Source: Clostridioides mangenotii TR (GTDB lineage Bacteria; Bacillota; Clostridia; Peptostreptococcales; Peptostreptococcaceae). From it: DNA of 64,000 nt. The position numbers were made by a program, and so were the translations under genes. Positions 27,142 through 35,325 of this stretch are shown here, piece by piece; position 1 is the first letter of the stretch, and each line of letters opens with the position of its first letter. A model generated the notes under the pieces. The model did no database searches. It saw only the letters and a program-made list of their open reading frames with translations, and was not told the origin of the DNA. Where the stretch lies: contig NZ_AXUS01000020.1 of NCBI RefSeq assembly GCF_000498755.1, forward strand, positions 1 through 64,000, in the 5' to 3' direction.

Positions 27142-27669
27142 TTATTTCCTTAACTCGACTTTTATATCGTTTACAGTATCTCCAACTTTTGAGCTGTATT
27201 CATTAACAGAAGTTTTTTCTACATCTTCTCCTACGAAATTAATTTTATGTCCTGTAAACATTGCTAATAATAGTAGAGGGATTACTATATAGAAAGCAAA
27301 TACAGTACCTATAGCTAAGAAAGTAAGTGGTATATTCATTACTATTTTATCTTCTTTTTTTATAACAACATGGTTTCTATTTCCAACTTTTACAACCTTT
27401 TTAATCCATCTAGCTATTCCAGTTAAAGTTTCGCCAGTGTTATGTTTATTGCCATAACCTTTGTAATCATCAAAACCTTTTTTAAATTCATTTTTAAAAT
27501 CATTTATATCCTTGAATCCTCTATTGCTATTTCTTATATTTTTGTTTTTTTCTAAATATATTATAGATTCAAGTATATCTCCATTATTTTGTTCAAGAGC
27601 TTCCTTTGCATCCTCAAAACTTACATCGACTCTCTTTCTTAGTTCATCTATCATTTCTAAAGTTATCAT
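27142..27669 (-). CDS. UBA-like / DUF4342 membrane protein
   Basis: 175-aa protein. Residues ~3-42 form a UBA-like three-helix domain (MIDELRKRVDVSFEDAKEALEQ ... GDILESIIYLEK), as in EF-Ts and NAC. Then a charged linker leads to a DUF4342 module: KVGNRNHVVIKKEDKIVMNIPLTF followed by a hydrophobic segment around residues 120-145. It is probably a single-pass or hairpin membrane protein with the UBA domain in the cytosol. It sits 80 nt after a small membrane protein and 110 nt ahead of a two-component pair. Function is unknown. Confidence 0.78.
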   Translation of the reverse strand: MITLEMIDELRKRVDVSFEDAKEALEQNNGDILESIIYLEKNKNIRNSNRGFKDINDFKNEFKKGFDDYKGYGNKHNTGETLTGIARWIKKVVKVGNRNHVVIKKEDKIVMNIPLTFLAIGTVFAFYIVIPLLLLAMFTGHKINFVGEDVEKTSVNEYSSKVGDTVNDIKVELRK

Positions 27670-27750
27670 AATTTATTCCTCCTAAATTTTTGGTTTATTT
27701 TATTTAAATTTTTATTTGCAAATCAAATTTTAATTTATGCTAGTAGAAGC

Positions 27751-27990
27751 TTAGAATATAAAATGTATGAAGTTTAAAGCAACTCTTATTAACATCAATA
27801 TCCCTATTGCAAGCATTGCGAAGTTTACAAAACCACTTTTTGATATTCTTTCATTAGCAAGATATATAAGTAAAATTGGAATAGCTATTTTTACTACAAA
27901 TCCTATTGTCGATCCAACTAACCCCAAGACAATTCCTATTAGTATAATAATTCCTATAATCTTTGCTATGTTGACACAAAACCTAACCAT
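27751..27990 (-). CDS. Small hydrophobic membrane protein
   Basis: 79 aa, almost wholly hydrophobic with two to three membrane segments (IIGIIILIGIVLGLVGSTIG, AIPILLIYLA, MLAIGILMLIRVAL). GGGGTGG-like sequence lies before the ATG. It is the first gene of the unit with the UBA/DUF4342 protein and the kinase pair, the sort of arrangement seen for envelope-stress membrane proteins. No family name can be assigned. Confidence 0.65.
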   Translation of the reverse strand: MVRFCVNIAKIIGIIILIGIVLGLVGSTIGFVVKIAIPILLIYLANERISKSGFVNFAMLAIGILMLIRVALNFIHFIF

Positions 27991-28150
27991 ATTACCACCC
28001 CTTAAGATATTTTATGTAAATAAACTTTTATGTTTATCATTTCTTCAGATGTTTTGTTTTTATTGTTTGATTGTTGTTGATAATCTTATTATATGTAATG
28101 ATTCTTAGTTCTAAGTTAATGAAACATTAGAAATAGATTAGAAAATTAAG

Positions 28151-28262
28151 GTTGTCTGCGCAAGTTCATTTTTTATCATGTTATCTCCAAGACAAAACTA
28201 TCGGAAAGATTTTGATTGTCGCAAACATTATAATCAAAGAACTCGCGTTGGAGCAAATATAG
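28151..28262 (+). repeat. Diverged repeat, copy X
   Basis: Shares an ~110-bp block with the complement of 30014-30120. The longest matches are CAAAACTATCGG followed 5 nt later by TTTTGATTGT, with GTTG.C.GC..GAGTT-like sequence upstream and ACTCGCGTTGGAGCAA versus ACCCACGCTGGATCAA downstream. Spacing is nearly constant. Confidence 0.5.
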
Positions 28263-28462
28263 ATAAGAGTAAAAAAGCGGGTGAAGCACAAAAAGAACTA
28301 TTCTCAAAATTTGAAAATAAGGAAATTATAGGTAAAGAGGGGAATTATGAATTTTACTAACCAAGTACCGATGGGTTGTCAGATAAAACTAAAAAAGATT
28401 ATGAAGAAGTACGTAAAGAAGTAAAGAATTTTGAAATTAAAACATTTAAACCTTCCCTTTAA
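28178..28462 (+). pseudogene. Decayed ORF interrupted by a nonsense codon
   Basis: One frame of 95 codons with an in-frame TAA after GNYEFY at codon 60. The downstream part, DGLSDKTKKDYEEVRKEVKN and a few more residues to KPSL, looks like the charged C-terminus of a real protein. The 5' third overlaps repeat copy X. There is no ribosome binding site at the ATG. It is a remnant of unknown identity, probably fused to the repeat by decay. Confidence 0.4.
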
Positions 28463-28484
28463 ATAATTATTATTAAAAATTAAG

Positions 28485-28536
28485 AAAGAGACGAAAAAAA
28501 ATCCAAATAAATTGGATTTTATTTTCGTCTCTTTTT
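28485..28536. terminator. Strong bidirectional terminator hairpin
   Basis: AAAGAGACGAAAA (28485-28497) pairs with TTTTCGTCTCTTT (28522-28534), and AAATCCAA pairs with TTGGATTT inside. There is a T tract on the right and an A tract inside the left arm. Confidence 0.75.
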
Positions 28537-28712
28537 AATACCTAAATATTAAAGTATTTAAATCAATATAATACCTTACTATCTAAATTGAAAATTCAAT
28601 AGTTTTAGTAATATTTATCTAATATCAAAAAATATTCACTTGAAGATATTTATAGTTATTTATCATTTCCAGTGAAGATTTTATTCTTCTTTAGTTTAAC
28701 AAGAGTTAAAGC

Positions 28713-29663
28713 CTAATTTGTGAAATATGTATTGTATATATTAAAGGCATCTACTATATTTGAAGATGGCTCTTTATCAGTTTTTTTGGCACCTGTAGTA
28801 ATTAATATATATTCCTTACCATTATTTTCGAGAAGACTTGCTAAACAATTCCCTGCTTCTTCAGTATATCCTGTTTTACCACCTATTATTTTTCCTCTTA
28901 CAAAGTTTTCTGCTTCCATTTTATCAAATGTAGTACTCCTAAATGTTATCCCTGCCGAGTTTAAATTTGTAGGAGATGTCGAGTATTTTTCTGTTGTGAA
29001 TATAGTTCTAAATGTTTCATCTTCGAGAGCATAATCAAGCATTAAAAATAAATCAGAAACTGTTGTATAATGATTATTATTATGAAGCCCAGTTACATTT
29101 GTAAAATGAGTGTTTTTCATACCCAGTTCTTTAGCTTTTTCATTCATAAGTTTAACAAAGTTATCATCAGACCCAGATATATATTCTGCAACGGCAATTG
29201 ATGATTCAGCTCCAGAAGGCAACATTATTCCATAAAGAACATCCATAGCTTTAACTTTTTCATCTGGTAAAAATCCAGTAATAGAAGCTCCAGATTTTCT
29301 AAGAGATTCAAACACACCACTTCTTATAGGTATTTTTACATCCAAATCGTTTAATTCATCTATGGCAACAATTGTTGTCATTATTTTTGTAAGAGATGCT
29401 GGATAGCATCTAGTATTGCTATTTTTCTCTGCTATGATCTCACCACTATTATTATCTACTAATATACCGTTTTTACTTCGAATATTTTTTAATTTGTCAA
29501 TCTCATTATTTTCTTGACTAAGTGAGTTAACAGTAATATTATTTAAATCAACAAATTTTCCTATACTATTAACTAATAAAGTAATACTGAATAAAATGAT
29601 AGCCATAATAAAAATTGGTTTTAATTTTCGTTTTTCCTGTTGTTTAATGTTCTTTCTAGACAT
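28713..29663 (-). CDS. Serine-type D-Ala-D-Ala carboxypeptidase, S11 family
   Basis: 316-aa penicillin-binding carboxypeptidase that trims the terminal D-Ala of peptidoglycan stem peptides. An N-terminal membrane helix (~15-35) anchors the domain outside. Motif 1 SLTK is in YPASLTKIMTT and motif 3 KTG in IGGKTGYTEEAGN. Motif 2 reads SGAE in LPSGAESSIAVAEY in place of the usual SGN, a variant I believe occurs in some Firmicute relatives, so this is not necessarily a defect. The C-terminal beta domain of PBP5 is absent. It is a single-gene unit with GGAGG before the ATG. Confidence 0.85.
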   Translation of the reverse strand: MSRKNIKQQEKRKLKPIFIMAIILFSITLLVNSIGKFVDLNNITVNSLSQENNEIDKLKNIRSKNGILVDNNSGEIIAEKNSNTRCYPASLTKIMTTIVAIDELNDLDVKIPIRSGVFESLRKSGASITGFLPDEKVKAMDVLYGIMLPSGAESSIAVAEYISGSDDNFVKLMNEKAKELGMKNTHFTNVTGLHNNNHYTTVSDLFLMLDYALEDETFRTIFTTEKYSTSPTNLNSAGITFRSTTFDKMEAENFVRGKIIGGKTGYTEEAGNCLASLLENNGKEYILITTGAKKTDKEPSSNIVDAFNIYNTYFTN

Positions 29664-29774
29664 TATTGGTTCCTCCGTAGTTAAATTATCTTCTATAAGA
29701 CTATTTAACTACATTTATAGATACGATGTTTTAATATAAACTTATTTAAATCTTAATAAAAGCTTAATTATATT

Positions 29775-29905
29775 AGTAGGTGCAATATATCTGGAACTAC
29801 TCACCTCTTTTATACGTGAGGGCTTTCTAGCAATATTCCTAACGGAATGAGTTATATGAGAAGAAAGAACTCATATTATATCGCCCCTTCGGATAAAACC
29901 GATAA
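29775..29905 (-). other. Unassigned hairpin-rich segment
   Basis: Within 130 bp there are several small stems: CTCAC/GTGAG (around 29799-29820), TTCC/GGAA, and ATATGAG/CTCATAT (around 29854-29877). It lies between the carboxypeptidase promoter region and a terminator. It matches no riboswitch consensus I could recall on either strand. Confidence 0.3.
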
Positions 29906-29955
29906 ATAAAAAAACTGCTACTAAATAATAATTAATTTATCATTTAGTAGCAGTT
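29906..29955 (-). terminator. Terminator downstream of the fused ABC transporter
   Basis: AACTGCTACTAAAT (29913-29926) pairs perfectly with ATTTAGTAGCAGTT (29942-29955). The A tract on the + strand is a T tract for - strand transcription, so it ends the 30123-32507 transcript. Confidence 0.8.
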
Positions 29956-30013
29956 AGCTTTACTTTAAATCGAAAATATGTCAATATTTTTATTCCTATA
30001 TTCAACTCGAAAG

Positions 30014-30120
30014 CTTGATCCAGCGTGGGTTATCGATTTCGTTGGGTGAGAAACAATCAAAACTGTACCGATAGTTTTGCCCTGAAGCAAACCCAACAAA
30101 TCGAAAACTCCTGCGGCAAC
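30014..30120 (-). repeat. Diverged repeat, copy Y
   Basis: GC-richer than its surroundings and homologous to 28151-28262 in opposite orientation. On the - strand one frame stays open for ~50 codons past the transporter stop (segments FDLLGLLQGKTIGTVLIVSH and FRVEYRNKNIDIFDLK). A second frame, containing GQNYRYSFDC, matches QNYRKDFDC of copy X. Protein-coding origin is likely but the family is unknown. Confidence 0.45.
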
Positions 30121-30122
30121 TC

Positions 30123-32507
30123 CTATTCTGTACGAAGTGCCTCAACAGGATTTTTCTTAGCGGCCATTCTTGCAGGTAAAGCACCACCAAGTAGTGTAAG
30201 AGATACACTTATAATTAGAAGAAGTATAGCGTGAACAGGGTTAAGCTGAGCTACACCATCTAGATCTGTTAAGTTCTTAAGTATATTATTTATTGGGAAA
30301 GTCAATAAATAAGATATTAGTATACCAAGTGCACCTGAACAAGTTCCTATTATAAATGTTTCTGCTGTAAACACTCTAGTTATATCTTTCTTCCTAGCTC
30401 CAAGTGATCTAAGTACACCAATTTCCTTTGTTCTCTCTAGTACTGATATATAGGTAATTATACCTATCATAATTAATGATACAACTAACGATATCGATGC
30501 AAAGGCAATAAGGACAAGTGTAATTGAGTCCATTATACCACCTGATAAATCTGTAAATGTGGAAGCTAGGTCTGTGTATAAGATTGAATCTTCAACGTCT
30601 TTACCGCTATTCCATTTGTTTAAGTAACTTAATATATCATCTTTTGTAGTAAAATCTTTTGGATATATAGTTATAGAAAATGGAGTAGAGTTAGCACCCA
30701 ATTGTGATAATACCTGATCTTTTGTAGGGGCTTGTGCTTTAACTACTGAATTTCCCATTGTCGCCATCTGATCTGCTCCTGCAGGATGTGTTGATGTTGA
30801 TGTTTCTTCTCCAAAAGGTTGTCCTGTCAGTATATTGTAGTCAGTGTCTTTTTGAGCTTTTACTATTTCAGAATTTTTAGCGTCATCTATAAAGTACTCA
30901 GCTAGATCGTCTGAATAGAAAAGGCCAGGTGAAAGTATTTCTAATTTAGAATCCTCACTAGATCTAAGAACACCAGCTATTTTAACTGTTTTTGCATTAT
31001 CGTTGTTGTAAAGATCTATAAGATTGTCTGATTTTGCTTTAGTAGTAAAGAAATCTCCATTTTTCTTATAGTAGTCATCGTTTAAAATCAACTTAAATTC
31101 TTTTCCTACGATGTCTTTGTAATTTACATTTTTAGAATCTTCCATACCTAATGCTTTTAACATGTTTTTATCAAGTCTATTGTAACTATCTACAATAAGT
31201 ACTAAATCTGTTTTATCTTTAGGGAATGAACCAGATAGTAGATCGTAGTTGTTTTTTAAATAACTGCTTGAATCTGAATCTTTTCCACTTGGAAATGTAG
31301 AAAAGTTGACTGTAGATGTATTAACTGGGGTTGCAGTTTCTCCATCAGATTTTAGCATATTCATATTTACAAGTCTTGTATACGATGTACCTGAAAGCAT
31401 TTCAGGATTGATGTCTTTTACATATTCTAGGTAATCATCTGTAAACTTGTTTGTGTGCTCTAGACTGTTATCACTAGGATCGTAAGGGTAAATATGATTT
31501 ACTCTTGGGTATTGATCCTTATTTACAGATTTACTTGCTAGTTTTTTATTCTGCTCTTTCATTGCATCTACATCCATATTGGCCATCTTTTGGTTGATGC
31601 TTATAGGGAATCCTGAAAGTGTACTGTTTTCAAACTCACCGATCTGTTTGTCAAATCCATTTGACAGAGAGAGTACTAGTGCAATTCCTATGATTCCTAT
31701 ACTTGATGCAAATGCAGTAAGTGCAGTTCTCCATTTTTTAGTCGAAATATTTTTAGCAGATAGTTTTAAAGCCGTAAGAAAACTCATATTGGTCTTTTTA
31801 AGCTTGTAATCTGAATTAACCAATTTATCATCAAATGGGTTGCTATCAGATTTTATTTCACCATCTCTAAACTCGACAATTCTATCAGTGTATTCATTTG
31901 CTAAATCAGGGTTATGCGTTACCATAACAACTAATTTATCTTTAGAAATCTCTTTTATAAGCTCCATTATTTGTACGCTTGTATGTGTATCTAATGCTCC
32001 TGTCGGTTCATCGGCAAGTATAATATCTGGATCATTTGCAAGTGCACGCGCTATTGCGACCCTCTGCATTTGACCACCGGATAATTGATTGGGTTTTTTA
32101 TGTACGTGCTCTTTTAGCCCAACCTTTTCTAAAACCTCTAATGCTTTTGAATGTTTTTCTTTAGATGAAACGCCGCTCAAAGTCATTCCCATCTCAACAT
32201 TATCCATTATACTTAAATGAGAGATAAGGTTGTAACTTTGAAACACAAATCCAACACTGTTATTTCTGTAAGCATCCCAATCGGAGTCTTTAAAATTCTT
32301 TGTGGATTTCCCGTTTATAATGAGGTCTCCTTCATCGTATTGATCAAGTCCACCTACAATATTTAAACAAGTCGTTTTACCAGAGCCACTAGGCCCAAGG
32401 ATTGCAACAAACTCTGATTCTCTAAATTTAAGACTGACCTTATTAAGGGCAACTTGTGTAAATTCACCTGTAGTATAACTTTTGACTATATCTTTTAACT
32501 GTAGCAT
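30123..32507 (-). CDS. MacB-like fused ATPase-FtsX permease
   Basis: 794-aa single-chain half-transporter. Residues 1-~225 are a MacB/LolD-type ATPase: Walker A GPSGSGKTT, FVFQSYNLISHL, signature LSGGQMQRVAIARALA and Walker B IILADEPTGALD. One membrane helix at ~265-290 is followed by a large extracellular domain to ~660, then three C-terminal helices of the FtsX type with ERTKEIGVLRSLGARKKDI and a closing PVEALRTE. This is the MacB topology but without a periplasmic partner, as in Gram-positive antimicrobial or lipoprotein transporters. It is divergent from a two-component pair (32658-34633) that is a natural regulator. Confidence 0.88.
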   Translation of the reverse strand: MLQLKDIVKSYTTGEFTQVALNKVSLKFRESEFVAILGPSGSGKTTCLNIVGGLDQYDEGDLIINGKSTKNFKDSDWDAYRNNSVGFVFQSYNLISHLSIMDNVEMGMTLSGVSSKEKHSKALEVLEKVGLKEHVHKKPNQLSGGQMQRVAIARALANDPDIILADEPTGALDTHTSVQIMELIKEISKDKLVVMVTHNPDLANEYTDRIVEFRDGEIKSDSNPFDDKLVNSDYKLKKTNMSFLTALKLSAKNISTKKWRTALTAFASSIGIIGIALVLSLSNGFDKQIGEFENSTLSGFPISINQKMANMDVDAMKEQNKKLASKSVNKDQYPRVNHIYPYDPSDNSLEHTNKFTDDYLEYVKDINPEMLSGTSYTRLVNMNMLKSDGETATPVNTSTVNFSTFPSGKDSDSSSYLKNNYDLLSGSFPKDKTDLVLIVDSYNRLDKNMLKALGMEDSKNVNYKDIVGKEFKLILNDDYYKKNGDFFTTKAKSDNLIDLYNNDNAKTVKIAGVLRSSEDSKLEILSPGLFYSDDLAEYFIDDAKNSEIVKAQKDTDYNILTGQPFGEETSTSTHPAGADQMATMGNSVVKAQAPTKDQVLSQLGANSTPFSITIYPKDFTTKDDILSYLNKWNSGKDVEDSILYTDLASTFTDLSGGIMDSITLVLIAFASISLVVSLIMIGIITYISVLERTKEIGVLRSLGARKKDITRVFTAETFIIGTCSGALGILISYLLTFPINNILKNLTDLDGVAQLNPVHAILLLIISVSLTLLGGALPARMAAKKNPVEALRTE

Positions 32508-32657
32508 TTTTCTCCTCCTTTACTACTAAGTTATATAATTGTAAAATTGTATTATGAACCGAGTGTGAATAAATTCAATCTATTTTTCAATATGTTCACA
32601 ATCAGTTAATATTAAGAAAGTATTATTTAGAGTAATATGATAATTAGGGGTGATAAA

Positions 32658-33332
32658 GTGTTTAATATACTAATTGCAGAAGATGATAAAAATTTAAGAA
32701 AACTTATATCAGCTACTCTCAAGCAGAATGGTTACAATTCATTCGTAGCTGAAGATGGTGAAAAAGCTTTAAATATTATAGATAATGAACATATTGATTT
32801 AGTTATATCAGATATTATGATGCCCAATTTAGACGGATATGATTTAACCGAATCTCTTAGAGAGTCGGGATACAATATGCCTATACTGATGGTAACTGCA
32901 AAAGAGACATTTGATGATAAGAAAAAGGGTTTTGTTGTCGGGGCTGATGACTATATGGTTAAACCTATAGATATAGAGGAAATGATACTTAGAATTGGAG
33001 CTTTGCTTAGAAGGTCTAAAATATCTAACGAACATAGGGTGTATGTTGGAGATATTGTTTTAGATTACGATGAGATATCTGTAAGCATAAACGGAGAAAA
33101 GACTACACTTCCTAAGAAGGAGTTTTACTTGTTATTTAAGTTGTTGTCTTATCCTGAGGTTATATTTACAAGAAGACAACTTCTAGATGAAATCTGGGGA
33201 ATGGATAATGATGTAGATGAACGTACTGTTGATGTCCATATAAAGAGGCTTAGAGAAAAATATTACGATTTAGAAGAGTTTGAGATAGTAACTGTGAGAG
33301 GTCTTGGGTATAAGGCGGTAAAAAAGGTATGA
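32658..33332 (+). CDS. OmpR-family response regulator
   Basis: 224-aa regulator with AEDD at the start, phospho-Asp in LVISDIMMPNLDGYD and Lys in DDYMVKPIDI, then a winged helix ending VRGLGYKAVKKV. AGGGGTG 5-6 nt upstream favours GTG 32658 (giving FNILIAEDDKN) over the ATG at 32637, which precedes that site. Divergent from the MacB-like transporter across a 130-bp gap, which probably carries its binding site. The stop overlaps the kinase start by 4 nt. Confidence 0.86.
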   Translation: MFNILIAEDDKNLRKLISATLKQNGYNSFVAEDGEKALNIIDNEHIDLVISDIMMPNLDGYDLTESLRESGYNMPILMVTAKETFDDKKKGFVVGADDYMVKPIDIEEMILRIGALLRRSKISNEHRVYVGDIVLDYDEISVSINGEKTTLPKKEFYLLFKLLSYPEVIFTRRQLLDEIWGMDNDVDERTVDVHIKRLREKYYDLEEFEIVTVRGLGYKAVKKV

Positions 33333-34633
33333 TGAAAAATTTGAGAGTTAAGTTAGTTGCTCTTATTGTTATGATGATGCTTTTTTCAGGAGTTTGTACA
33401 ATATTAATATCTGTACTGATTTCAAGTGAAAGTCTAGTTAAAGAATCAATGGATAGCCAGTTAGAAATTGTAAATACAGTACTAGATCTATCCGAGAACA
33501 CGGACTATTCAGTAGATAAAATTAGTGAATTGAGCAGTAATAGAATGTACAGAGTAAGTAAAATAGAGGATTTATCAAAGTATGAAGATGAGCTAGATAA
33601 ATTAAAAAATAGAGAATATAGTCAAATTAGACTCAAGGGGATACCTATTGTGAAGACTGTATTAAAAGTCGATGATAACTACTTGATTATATCTACTTGC
33701 TTTAATAGAAACAATGAACACTTCAGAGGATTCTTAATAACTGGAACAGCTATAACTATTTCTATAATCATAGCTACAGTAATATCAGGAGTTATTTCTA
33801 AAAGAGTTTTAAGTCCAGTTAGAGCTTTAAGTAGAGCTACAGAAGAGGTAGCTAAAGGGGATTTTAGCGTAAGTGTGGATATCCCAAAGGACTATGAATT
33901 TGGATTTCTAACAGAAAACTTCAACAAGATGGTGCATGAATTAAGCAGTATTGAGACGCTTAGAAATGACTTTGTCAGCAATGTATCACATGAAATAAAG
34001 ACGCCACTTGCGTCTATTCAGGGATTTGCAAAGCTATTACAAGACAATAATTTTAGTGAAGAGGAAAAGAAAGAGTTTACTGATATTATAATAAGTGAAT
34101 CGACTAGATTGTCAAAATTGACTTCAAATATTCTCAAGTTGTCTAAGATAGAAAATCAAGAGATCAATACTAAAAAGGTTGAGTATTCGCTTGATGAGCA
34201 AATTAGATGTGCAATACTTATTATGGAACAGGAGTGGAGCCGAAAAAATATTAACCTAGATATAGATCTAGAGGAAGTAAATATTGTAGAAAATGAAGAT
34301 CTTCTACAACAAGTATGGATAAATCTAATTGGAAATGCTATAAAATTTACAGAAGACGGCGGAGAAGTATCTATTAAGCTTATGGATTTTAAAGATAAAA
34401 TAGAAGTTGAAATTTCAGATAGCGGAATTGGTATGACCGAAGATATTCAAAGGCACATGTTTGATAAGTTTTACCAAGGTGATAGATCACATCTTAGTGA
34501 AGGTAATGGTCTTGGGTTATCACTTGCAAAAAGAATAATCGATATATGTAGTGGAAAGATATATATTAAAAGTGAACTTGGAGTAGGAACTACAATTACA
34601 ATTGAATTAAGGAAAGATAAAGATACTATATAG
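33329..34633 (+). CDS. Sensor histidine kinase with HAMP domain
   Basis: 434-aa kinase. Two membrane segments (~8-30 and ~140-162) border a ~110-residue extracellular domain. HAMP follows at ~165-215 (SPVRALSRATEEVAKGDF), then the H-box DFVSNVSHEIKTPLASIQGF and ATPase motifs NLIGNAIKFTEDGG, DSGIGM and GNGLGLSLAKRI. The 4-nt overlap couples it to the regulator. It likely senses the substrate of the divergent ABC transporter. Confidence 0.88.
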   Translation: MMKNLRVKLVALIVMMMLFSGVCTILISVLISSESLVKESMDSQLEIVNTVLDLSENTDYSVDKISELSSNRMYRVSKIEDLSKYEDELDKLKNREYSQIRLKGIPIVKTVLKVDDNYLIISTCFNRNNEHFRGFLITGTAITISIIIATVISGVISKRVLSPVRALSRATEEVAKGDFSVSVDIPKDYEFGFLTENFNKMVHELSSIETLRNDFVSNVSHEIKTPLASIQGFAKLLQDNNFSEEEKKEFTDIIISESTRLSKLTSNILKLSKIENQEINTKKVEYSLDEQIRCAILIMEQEWSRKNINLDIDLEEVNIVENEDLLQQVWINLIGNAIKFTEDGGEVSIKLMDFKDKIEVEISDSGIGMTEDIQRHMFDKFYQGDRSHLSEGNGLGLSLAKRIIDICSGKIYIKSELGVGTTITIELRKDKDTI

Positions 34634-34650
34634 ACAATTATTGTATTTAA

Positions 34651-34722
34651 TCCTCCTTTATTACATATATATTCTATAGAGTGATACATAATCTATAGCG
34701 ATAATCAATTAATAAAGGAGGA
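34651..34722 (+). promoter_or_regulatory. 13-bp inverted repeat able to hide the ribosome binding site
   Basis: TCCTCCTTTATTA (34651-34663) is the exact complement of TAATAAAGGAGGA (34710-34722), which contains the Shine-Dalgarno site of the next gene. In any transcript that includes both arms the site would be buried. A promoter between the arms would escape this; CATAATCTA near 34686 resembles a sporulation SigK -10 (CATANNNTA), but no clear -35 is seen. Confidence 0.55.
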
Positions 34723-34728
34723 AATTTT

Positions 34729-35325
34729 ATGGCTGATGGTCAAGGAATTCAAGGAATTCAAGGTGCTCAAGGGGTACAAGGCAATCAAGGGGTACCAGGA
34801 ACTCAAGGTGTTACTGGTAGTGAAGAAGTATTCCAATCTTTTGCTCCTTATCCCGAAATAAGGGTAGAAGGGCCGAACCCGTACTTTGCAGAGATAATAA
34901 TGGATGATTTTGCAGGAGTAATAAGCGAATTTACTTCAGTAAACCAATATAGATTTCACGCTTCTGATTTTGTAAATTTAGATCCATATCTTATTAATAT
35001 GTGGACTAAAATAGCTGATGTAGAAATGTGGCATATGAGGGTACTTTCCAGGTTGATCGTACTTCTTGGCGGGAAACCTGTATATAGAGGATCAGCGAGT
35101 ACCAACGGTGATTACTGGTATGGAGGGTTTGTGAAATATGGATTTGGAATATGTGACCAATTACATAATGATTTAGAAACAGAGCTACAGGCAATAGCAA
35201 ACTATAGACAACATATACTTATGATTAACGATGGTTATGTCCAGCAAGTATTAGAAAGAATAATTAGAGATGAAGAAGTACATGTTAAAAATTTTGAAGC
35301 AGCTATCAATAGATACTGTAGATAA
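34729..35325 (+). CDS. Collagen-like repeat / ferritin-like domain protein (coat-like)
   Basis: 198 aa in two parts. Residues ~4-29 are collagen-type G-X-Y triplets (GIQGIQGAQGVQGNQG and onward). The rest is a helical ferritin-like domain with four regularly spaced ligand segments: ISEFTSVNQY (Glu), ADVEMWHMRVL (ExxH), LETELQAI (Glu) and RDEEVHVKNF (ExxH), the di-iron/di-manganese pattern. Manganese-catalase/CotJC-like coat proteins and rubrerythrin-like proteins share it. No signal peptide. A spore-surface role is plausible from the collagen repeats, unproven. AAAGGAGG is 6 nt upstream within a sequestering repeat. Confidence 0.7.
   Translation: MADGQGIQGIQGAQGVQGNQGVPGTQGVTGSEEVFQSFAPYPEIRVEGPNPYFAEIIMDDFAGVISEFTSVNQYRFHASDFVNLDPYLINMWTKIADVEMWHMRVLSRLIVLLGGKPVYRGSASTNGDYWYGGFVKYGFGICDQLHNDLETELQAIANYRQHILMINDGYVQQVLERIIRDEEVHVKNFEAAINRYCR

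Noticed and set aside
30002-30234. Two overlapping small ORFs on opposite strands at the end of the fused ABC transporter
   Set aside because: They are out-of-frame readings across the transporter 3' end and repeat copy Y; neither has a ribosome binding site. Treated as repeat sequence.
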